64,000 nucleotides of DNA, from assembly GCF_032854445.1 (NCBI RefSeq), contig NC_088307.1, forward strand, positions 17,062,017-17,126,016. The letters are read 5' to 3'. This document shows, one piece after another, positions 47,178 to 56,900 of this stretch (position 1 is its first letter; each line of letters opens with the position of its first letter). The position numbers and the translations under genes were made by a program. The notes beneath the pieces were generated by a model. It searched no databases. It saw only the letters and a program-made list of their open reading frames with translations, and was not told where the DNA came from. Source of the DNA: Liolophura sinensis (Eukaryota; Mollusca; Polyplacophora; Chitonida; Chitonidae).

Positions 47178-48040
47178 TGGATAAGGTATATGGCTGTGCA
47201 GTTGTCAGGGGAAAAGCAGGTGTCGTGATAATGAAGTTAAATGGGCATGTGCCAAGGTAATGTGTGCAGGTGTGTTATTGTTAGGAACATGTAGTTGAAT
47301 GTGAACATGTCAGGATAATATGATTAGGTGTGCAGGTGTCAGGAAAATATGGTTGGGTAAGCAGGTGTCATGATATTGAGGTTAAGTGGGCAAATGCCAC
47401 AGTAACATGTGCTAGTGTGTAACTGTCAGGAACATGTAGTTGAGTGTGAACATGTCAGGAAAATATAGTTGGGTGGCAGGTGTCAGAAAAAAATATGGTT
47501 GGGTGGGTAGGTGTCAGGAAAATATGGTTAGGTGTGCAGGTGTCATGATGATGAGGTTAAGTGGGCATCTGTCAGGAAAATATGGTTGAGTAAGCAGGTG
47601 TCATGATAATTCGGTTAAGTGGGCAAGTGCTAAGGTAATGTGTGCAGGTGTATAATTGTCAGGAACATGCAGTTGAGTGTGAACGTGTCAGGATAATATG
47701 GTTAGGTGCGCAGGTGTCAGGAAAATATGTTTTGGGTGGGCAGATGTCAGGAAAATGTGGTTGGACGGGCAGCTGTAAGGATAATGTTGCTGGGTGTACG
47801 TGTGTCAAGATAATGTAGTAGTGGGTGGGTGTCTTTATAATGTGATTAAGTGGACAGATGTCAGTGTAATGTGGTTGGGTGTTTAAATATCTTGATAATG
47901 TGGTTGGGCTGCGTATGTGTCAGGATAATTCGGTTAAGTGTGCAGGTGTGACGGTGAATGGATAGGTAACAGCATAGTGCAGTGTGACTGGCAGGTGTCG
48001 CGATAATGTGGTTGGGAGTACAGGTGTCGTTGAAATGTGA
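47178..48040. repeat. Degenerate tandem repeat of about 29-33 bp
   Basis: About 28 units built on GCAGGTGTCAGGAAAATATG and GTTGGGTG, with variants GATAATG, GAACATG and GTTAAGTG. A larger pattern (GGTAATGTGTGCAGGTGT then GGAACATGTAGTTGA) recurs near 47259, 47394 and 47632, indicating higher-order duplication. Confidence 0.9.
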
Positions 48041-48647
48041 CACTTGCATTACCGATTGTTGTATACGTTTAGAATATCACACTTGTATGTCTAGTACAGA
48101 AAAGGTATACTAACAGAAAGTCTTGGAGGTATGGAGGAAAGATACTTGATGTTTGCTGTTAATTTTCATTGTTTTAAGTATATTTTACATGAAATAACAC
48201 GTGAGCAAGTTAGACCGCTGTAAACAAATAAAGATGGTTCACAGATTACAAAGTAGCACAAGAAGCAACCGGGCAGATTCAGCCTGTTTTGACACACTAG
48301 GACAAAATTTATAAGACTTAAAATCGGGTTATTGGACTTAAAAAAGGGAACACCAAGCAAGTGTGATGTTGGGACAAATTTATGCGAATTTGATATGTTT
48401 GGGTTGCAAAACTATAGGGGCCTATGCATTATGCATACTGAAATTTTAAACTCTGGCGAGTAAAAAACCACCCTGGATACGAGTTGTGACTTTTTTGTGC
48501 ACTTGTCAGGGTAAACAAACAGCTGGCTTAGCGAATCGTGGTCAAAACGATCGGTACTATCTCGTGCATGCAATATGTGCCGCCTAATGGGTCAGTTGCT
48601 ATATATGCTGTCCGCCAGTACAGAGAGCACCTTTGTAACCTCGAGGC

Positions 48648-48662
48648 GTTGCCAACGGCAAC
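48648..48662. promoter_or_regulatory. RFX X-box-like dyad
   Basis: GTTGCCAACGGCAAC: a perfect 6-bp inverted repeat with a 3-bp spacer that fits the RFX consensus RYYNYY-N(1-3)-RRNRAC. An AAAATGGCGTC follows 10 bp later. It is 1.9 kb upstream of the next gene's ATG. Function is inferred only from the motif. Confidence 0.45.
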
Positions 48663-49837
48663 ACGTCAACAAAATGGCGTCTAAAACAGTCTGGTCAACG
48701 GGGGCGTGGATTTGACAGGCCTGTTCTATACGGTAATATAAACTGCTTAGATAATGATTCTCATAGTGAAATGCAAATCAACTCTTTAGTAGTTTTACCG
48801 TGTGAAAGGTGAACCTACTATACGGTTTACCATATCATATATATGCATATACTTGAAACAGGATGAAAGATTTATATATTTGGCGAAAACCTGACTTTAT
48901 AGCATATAGACTTTCCGTGACCAGTGACTGTCAATGCGCCAATGTATATGAAGGCCTGTATGCTTTCTAGTAAGTGGTGCGACAAAGAGTAAGGACGCCT
49001 CCACACGAACATTTTGCTAAGATAATATACTGTATAGGTTAAAGTAGATTTCTGTTTTACGGTTGGACCAGTATCTTTAGATTTGCCTATCGACTATGTG
49101 GTAGTTTTTAAATGTATAGGCCTAAATTAGACTGATAAAGAAACCAAACGCTCAGCTTTAAAGCACGCACTAATGTTTTCGCGTGGAAGCGACCTGAGTA
49201 AAATCACTTAAACGTCATGGGCCCATGGCCTACAGTTTGTTGTTTCGCAAGGCCTGTATCCAGTTTACTTTCATTTATCGTGACTGGTGAATCAGCTTTT
49301 TATACCATAAGCTTTGCCATGCATTTGCTGAGCTCCATCTAACGATCTAGACCAATACAGAGACATTATAGTGAGGTCAGCGAACTGTTAAAGCAGAGTA
49401 CTTTTCCATACTTCAGTCATTTACGTGAGTTGGACTACAGGTATAGGCCTACACATGTTGTTCGTGGATTTGAGGCATTTCCATGTAAACGTGTGTAAAA
49501 TTTCAAATGTTGAAATGTAAAGCTTTCTCATAATAGTGTGATTTTCATCAGACAATTTGCTCACTGGAATTTAAATGGATATTCAAGACTCATACAAACT
49601 CATCCAAGCTTGAAAGCCATATACAATCTGCCATTGAGCAATGTATGGTGTACATTGGTGATATATAGGTTGTGTATAAACGGAAAACGTTTAAACTCAA
49701 ACTTTAAAACTTAAAGCTATACCAAAGAGGAATCGGACTTAATAATATAGGTAAAATGTTATCCTTACTGTGGTTAATGTAATATATGAAGTTACTGGTA
49801 TCCTACTGAACTAAACAGTTACATGCACTGTTTCGTG

Positions 49838-50068
49838 CCAGCGCGTCTCAATGCCCCTGGCCTCTCACCAATGTGGTCGCAGTGAGTTAAGTCCAGCTCA
49901 TGCTGGCTTCCTCTCCAGCCGTACGTGACAAGGTCTGTCAGCAAGCTACGGATGGTCGTGGGTTTCGCCCGGGCTCCCCCTCACCATAATACTGACGAAC
50001 GTTGTATAAGTGAAAAATTCTTTAGAACGACGTAAAACACTAATCAAGCAAATAAATAAACATTTACC
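49838..50068 (+). mobile_element. Type A SINE, diverged
   Basis: CAGCGCGTCTCAATGCCCCT, CTCTCACCAATGTGGTCGC, a B box with a deletion (GAGTTAAGTCC), then TTTAGAACGACGTAAAACAC and an AAATAAATAAA tail. Confidence 0.88.
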
Positions 50069-50580
50069 GTACTTGCCATTGTTTCGGTCCGTCGTCGTTT
50101 TCGCCACAGCCAATGAGTTCCAAATCCAGATGTAACTAGTTTGACAGCAGTTTTATGTCCGAAGTTTTGTCCTTTTTATAGCAAAGTGCGGTGATTTTCT
50201 TCTGGTCCTATATCAATTTCCTGCTCCAAGTTTAGCAGCCCACTTTTGCTTAAGTGAAATATTCTTAAACCAGCCTTGAATCAGATTATTAAATATATTA
50301 AAAAAAAACAAAAAAGAATGAACTAAAACATGACTTAACGACTTTTTTTGCGAAGTAATTACCGGACTGTTTGTAAAAGTGACGCATCGATCGTTTGGAT
50401 TTTATTCGGTAGCATGATCGGTGTCATCCTTTATTTTCTAAAACAACAGGTTAGCCGTGTGTGTAGGAGAGAGGTTTGTGTCCATTGAAAAGGCAAGCAA
50501 ATGGATCATTCCAAGTTCACTAAGGATCTAAGTATAAGGCGGTAAACTGACACCCAGCCTAATATACATCAGAGAAAAGA

Positions 50581-50903
50581 ATGACATCAACGTTAAGTTC
50601 CGACGCTGTGCCGTCGGTGCCACCACCAGCTTATGACGCAGCGCAGTCGGCATCACTCTCACCACCAAACATCGTCATGCCGGCGGATATCCAAGTGTCC
50701 TCGTCGTTTGATACCAAGGCCTTTCCAGCTGCCAACAGCCCGTCGGAACCTCCACCGCCTTACCAAGGCGACCCAGCTGCTAAGACCCACCAACCCTTCC
50801 TCTCCACGGAGGCCCCACCCTTAGCCTATCTTGACATCATGCCGAGGATGTTGACAACAGGGTCGTTGGAGAATGAAATAGCACCGACTTTCGATTCCTA
50901 TCC
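50581..50903 (+). CDS. Four-module gene exon 1: proline-rich N-terminus
   Basis: Residues 1-107. Low complexity, likely disordered, with VPPPAYDAA and EPPPPYQGD. Ends TAT CC before GTAAGT (phase 2). Confidence 0.85.
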
Positions 50904-53900
50904 GTAAGTGCAAACTCACGGTTTCACATCTGGGCTATTCCGTAATCAAAATTTTGTCACTCGTGTGTGGCCCAGTAGACTTTGGGTTGAGGCCTTCGGA
51001 CAAAGTTCAAAGGAAACAAGCTCAAACTAGCAGAAAAAATATTAAAATATTAAAAATATAAATATGATTAAAATTCAGATTGAACACATTTGCTAGATGA
51101 AAACACTAGCAAAAGTATGTTTATTAAACATGCACGACATCATCACTTAGAAGATTATTGCGCACAGACAGTATAGGCCCTATACCACGAAGTAGTCCCA
51201 AGTACCCACCATTCAAAAATTATTTTCCAATATTTCCTAATAAATTTTCACACCCCTACATTTAATCTTTACGCAGTTATGCTTTCTCCACCTTCAACGT
51301 TTTCCAGCACCGTCATAGCAACGGCGAATCAGTGGCTCTCCTCCAACCCGAGCTACATGGTGTGGAAGTGTGAGACTGTGGAGAAGAAGGTGGACAAAGG
51401 ACCGTTTGTGGATATGAATTCTATGCTGCATCACGACTCGACTTTCGGTTTCAACGTATACGTTCGCGGACTGAGGTGGGAACATTGCTCTCTAAAAAGG
51501 ACTGTGTGCTAGTGGTATACAGTGTTGTGGCAAACATGCACATCTACATTATTTTGTATACCAACCGTACACAAATTGTGTAATTCATGTGCCACATCCA
51601 CAGTGACATGTGTATATATGTGTGTACCGCTGATACACATATCACTGTGGATGTGCAAATTTGTACACAATCCTTTTTAGAGAGTGGTTATTTTGGATCT
51701 GGGCCTCGAAACGAACATTCGCACAGCAATCGTCAAGCATAATGGACATTTAGTGTAATTAATGACGAGATCAGTTTGCAAAACAACGTGCTACACAAAC
51801 AAATCTTTTATTCTTTCAGTACGTCACTGTTTCTATGTAGACCTAGTCGTGCCCGCCAAGCAAAGTCGTAAATGTACATGAAGTTCACAAGCACTGAGAG
51901 TGGCAGCTGAGAATATGTGTTTTTTAGGCAGATTGGAATTGACCTGTTTAGGCGATTATGTCCGTTGTAATCCTTGTTCTTGATTTAAAATACATGCTAA
52001 GATCCTGGTCAAAACATGTAGTTATCAGTGAGATATGATCGTCTGTGGCTGCATATTGGCTGTTTGATGCAAAACGACCTGTGATTGGCCAATTAAGTCT
52101 TTTTTTATTATCTTTTTTATTTATCTTCCAAAATTTTATTTTCACCATGTCACATTTATGGCTCCTTATGAAACAGGCGTGTCAACAAACAAAAGTAGAT
52201 TTTGAGATCTGAAGAATCGATTTCCTAATTCCTTGCTTAATCAATCCGTTTTCCTCGCCCCCCCCCCCCCCCCTGCCTCCCTTTCCAATCCCACCCTGTA
52301 AATTCAGGTTAACATTATTCGTTTAATGATCTTGTGTCAAAGCATTTTTAGCTGACTGAAAAATGACCATGATCTCAATGAGTTTATATGTATTTAGATT
52401 ATGGGTCACCCCGAAAGAGCCTCACGTGCAAGCACAGCAATTAGGTCCTACTGACCCATGTGCCTGTTGAAGAGGCTGTCGAGGGGGCATACACCGCTTT
52501 TGGTTACGGTTTGCATGGAGGGCACATGATGGGATACTCACGAGTGCAAATGCGACAGTTGATGCAGCGGCAGAGTTTGAAGAAGACTTTAGCTGCCCTC
52601 AACGAGCGGTTAAAATCAGAACCGCTTCCAGGTGAGATATTAATTTATGAACTATAAATACTTCGACGCGTCAAGTTTTAAGTCGAAGAGTCCTTGGCCC
52701 GTGCTGGTGCGAGCTTGAATCCAGCTTTCGTTGAGCTGGTTGGGCATTTAAGTAATTTCACTTGTTCTGTCCGGTTTCCTCTACCCAAACCGGCGTCGTA
52801 CTAATGAAATATTTTGGAGTACAATGTAAACAATCAAACTGCGCTCCTACACTGTGAGGCATATGGAAGTGGATGCGAAAACTTGCACGGTCAGTAATGT
52901 GTAAGCGTGTGATTAAGTCGCTGTTGTTGGATTCCCAGAGGAAAGGAAAGTGAAAAAAAGGGAAAAGACACAAAACAACAACAATATCAACAAAAATTAG
53001 ATATGAATGTCCACAATACACGAAATCCAACATGTTTTTCTTTCATACATTTCTGTTCAACGATATTGTGTAAGAACGGTTTTAGGCGATATCACGGTTT
53101 TAGAAAAGACAGTTATTGTTTTAACCATGGATTTTGCAAAAAGGTAACAAAGCTATTAATATATATAAGTCCTGTGCAAATTATATTCTGGGGCACAGCT
53201 TACTGACCGGAATTCCCACATGCAACCGGAGCGGAAGCCAGTATGAGCTGGACTTGAACTCTCAATGACTGCAGGGGAGAAAAAATTGACTAGGGTTTAT
53301 CTGTATGATTATGGATGAACGGTTTCAGGTCAGATCATGAACGTAGAAACAGCCTGGGACAAAGCCCGGGAGGGGTTTTTGTTGAAGGAGTATGACCCAG
53401 ACTGTATGTGCCGGCACGAAAAGGGAGGGTCCAGCCGTCTGTACCTCCAGGTCGTCAGGATCTTCTATTTGATTGGTCCTCCAGCGCACGAGGAGATAGG
53501 TACGTGCCAGGCAGGTAAACGTTTTGACATGACGTGACGATAAGTTTAAACGGGTTCAGCCATTTGCCGTATAAATGTGGTGAAAAGTAACGGCTATGAG
53601 ACACATACATCGTGGTTTACCACAGCGTTTCCTGACTTTTCGTGACTTTTCATTGGTGTTTTTTCTTCTTGGCTTGAGGACTTAACGTCACTTTCCTCAT
53701 TATTTCAGTCATATCGCAACATATGCTGACGTATTTACAGTGCCCTCTCATTGGAATTACATGACATTTAAGATTTAAATGGCCACGTTGAAGTTTCTGT
53801 AAATACAGTCTCTTATTTAGGAGTCTGCATTTTGGCTAAACTAATCATACTTACCTGCGTTCTGCTGTAGACTTACGTGCAGAGGACTTTGGATGCAATC

Positions 53901-56900
53901 ATCCTTTTAGCTGTTTTAAAACCCAGTTAACAGGTCACATTTATTTATCATATGTTTGTCTATTTTAAGTTAATATATGCATTTGATCGGCCTCAGAAAC
54001 GTAATTGTCATGGCTCTTTTGCAAAGTACATTGTAATTAATTCGTGAAGACGTTTGTTGTGATGATGGTACTTCTAAAGCTTTGAGAAACATGGCGTTGG
54101 TCTTCCTAGTTTGAATTATCACTTCTGTTTCACAGACATCCATGATACTGTACCACAGTGTACCATGAAACCCAGTATGAACAAACCCCCGAAGTTCCAG
54201 TCCTTCACTGAGACAGTTTACCAAACCGGTCACTGGTTACAACAACAACAGGTATCCTGTATGGAAATTATACCAATGGTTCTTTTCTTTCCACACAAAT
54301 GTGATTACTGCAAATAGGCGATTTGGGCACCAGTGTTAGGGGCAAAATGGCAACGTTGTAATTCATAGCAGAAGTTCCGTCGAAATTTAAACTATAAAAC
54401 GTACCCGAATGTAGTCAAGTCTACTAATAAGAGATGGTGTACTGAATTTTGGAAAATGACACAACTGTGTCAAGACCAGTGAAAATGCTGGATCTAGTGA
54501 GAATCAAGCTTTTATCTATTTGATTACTGTTTCACGCCTTACTCAAGAATATTTCACTTACACGGCGGCGGGCAGCATTATGGTGGAAGGAACCGAGCGA
54601 AGCCAGGGGGAAACCCAAGACCATCCGCAGGCTGCAGACAGGCCTTCCCACGTACGACTGGAGAGGAAATCAACATGAGCTGGACTTGAACTCATAACCG
54701 CATTGGTGGGAGGTTCCTGAGTGCTTGTGTCGCCGGGGCCTGCTACCCCCGCGGCCCCGGAGACCCCTTGAAACACACAAACTGTCAGGATCTACAGTTC
54801 TACCAATTAACTGACATAAAGCCAGATGGAAGCGGCTCGTTTGGTAGAGATCACTGTTATACATGTGATGAGTGAGTGCGAGTGCTTGGGGTTTAACGTC
54901 GTACTCAACAATTTTTCAGTCATATGACGACGAAGGAATCATTAGGGTGCATGTACGTGTAATGTGCCTCCTTGTTGCAGGACGGATTTCCACCGCTCTT
55001 TTATTTAGTGCTGCATCACTGAGACGACTTACCGAAGGCAAGTAATCCGCCCCGCCCGAGCCATTATACTGATACGGGTCAACCAGTCGTTGCACTATCC
55101 CCTTCATGCTGAACGCCAAGTGAGGAAGTTACAACTCTTTTAAAGTCTTAGGTGTGACTCGATCAAGGATTGATCCTGGATCTACCGGTCCCCAACTGTG
55201 CTATCCGGGCCGGTACATGCGATGAATAATCGTGCTCACGTAGACACCGTAAGATAAGACTTTGTTGCAATGTGATTTTTTTTTGACCATCCAGTGCATC
55301 GGAGGCAATTGCCGTGTTGGTCAGGGATTGCATCAACAGTAATGTATATTAAATTGATGGATTTAGGGACCGAAGGTCAATCATTCAAGTCCGCATTATG
55401 ACTGGTTTCAGGATACGTACACTTGTTTCAGTTTCGAAAATGGCTTGATTTATTGTTTAATGATGATGGTCATGATGATGGCAACACAACATCGATAACT
55501 GTAATGCGATTCAATAAAGTATACCATGGCATAAGTAGTTTCATACTTTCGAATAGTAGATTTCCCCGGAAGATAAGATCGACAAAAGGTAAATGAGATA
55601 AGAGTTCAAGGTTTGTTAACTAGTTTGGGGGTTGACGTCGCTGGCAACAGCATTCCATATCATGCTTTCGAGCGTGTCGCCTTGTAAAGAGCTAACATAC
55701 TCGCTCCGGGTCGCCCAATATTTGGCGTTTTCCCCGTACGCTTTTCATCAAATGAGGTATCATCAAGGTTGTAAATTTTTAACTCTGAGGCCGTACCCGA
55801 GATCTGGTATCTTGAACTAATTTTGACGCTAATGGCATTGGTGATGAAACGGATATGGTGAAAACAGTTGTGCTGAAAATAAGTTTAGTCGCTTGTCTTA
55901 GTTTTCTTTTCTTTTGCAGGGTATTCGGATAGTCAACATTGTGTCCCAGGAGTGCCCTTTGAGGTTATGTTTCAGTAGGTATAATTCAGTAAAGTTACAT
56001 TTTCCGTACGCTATAATGGGGTAGCTTTTCCCACGCATTGACGGTTCAGGTCTAATACCCCATTCACACGGCCAGAACTTAATGCGGATCAAATCTGAGC
56101 TGGTTTAAATCTAAACCAGTTGTAAAAATGTGTGCGTTCACACGATCATGGGGCCAAGTCGGTTTTAAGCCAATTCAGACATTTGTCACGGTCAGATTTA
56201 AGCCGGTTTAGTAATTACGACGTCATCATAACCTCAACGTATCCGGGGCATTTAAGCCAGTTACCGTTCACACGACACAGATAAACCGGCTCAAGACCTG
56301 AAACTGGCTTAAAACCACGTTGTTCACACGAGCGACGACAAACTGGCTCAAAGCCACTTTCGGATATAAAACAGCTTAACTTTGATCATATGAACGGGAT
56401 AATAGCCGGATTGGTCATTGTTCTTTTGTACTACGTGAGTACTATGTTACCAATTTGTCCAGAAATCGTCATGTCAAAGCAGGAAAGAAGTCAGCTTTGG
56501 TCCGAATTATATCCCGTAAGTCTCTGTTGATGAATTACAGCATTTCACAGTATTTTTTTTTTCTTAATGCATTTCATTCAACCCATGAGGCTAAATCAGC
56601 GTTCGAATAAAACGTGAAAATAGTTCATTGCTTGTATTTGGCCACATATTCATTATGACGTGCATTGTTGCATTAACATATTTCTCGAAGTATTACAAGT
56701 TCAATAATCTTTCCTAATTATATGGTATTCCAACTTTTTTTATTTTTGATTTCAGATGATGTAGAAATAGAAACAAACAGCACAGTGGAACAGGAGCTAT
56801 TTTCTTTGACAAATCACTTTGTGAAAGTAGTGCGGGTAATATTCGTCCGCTCCAAGGCCACGGCTTCCTCAGCTTACGGCGCAATTTGCCTGACATCAAA

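Larger units (their letters stand above)
48041..50580. other. Upstream region of the four-module gene
   Basis: 48480-48720 is richer in CpG than its surroundings, by eye, and holds the X-box-like dyad and a YY1-like AAAATGGCGTC. A SINE is at 49838. The rest shows no exon I can defend; non-coding 5' exons of the next gene could lie here. Confidence 0.5.
52632..53328. other. Four-module gene intron 3
   Basis: Two decayed SINE fragments (52690-52842 plus, 53203-53276 minus); otherwise nothing. Confidence 0.65.
54252..55919. other. Four-module gene intron 5
   Basis: Holds a type A SINE (54510-54760) and a type B SINE (54872-55213), both minus. 55230-55919 shows nothing recognised. Confidence 0.7.

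Noticed and set aside
48674..48715. Short frame MASKTVWSTGAWI after the X-box
   Set aside because: Thirteen codons with no good donor; kept only as part of a possible promoter area.
50581..50907. A single-exon 108-residue proline-rich protein
   Set aside because: The stop is created inside a GTAAGT donor; splicing to exon 2 in phase continues the protein.
51308..52631. Splicing around the exon 3 frameshift (donor after GFN near 51454, acceptor TTAG at 52444)
   Set aside because: It would restore frame but remove the GLRLWV strand that every other module has, and the acceptor lacks a pyrimidine tract.
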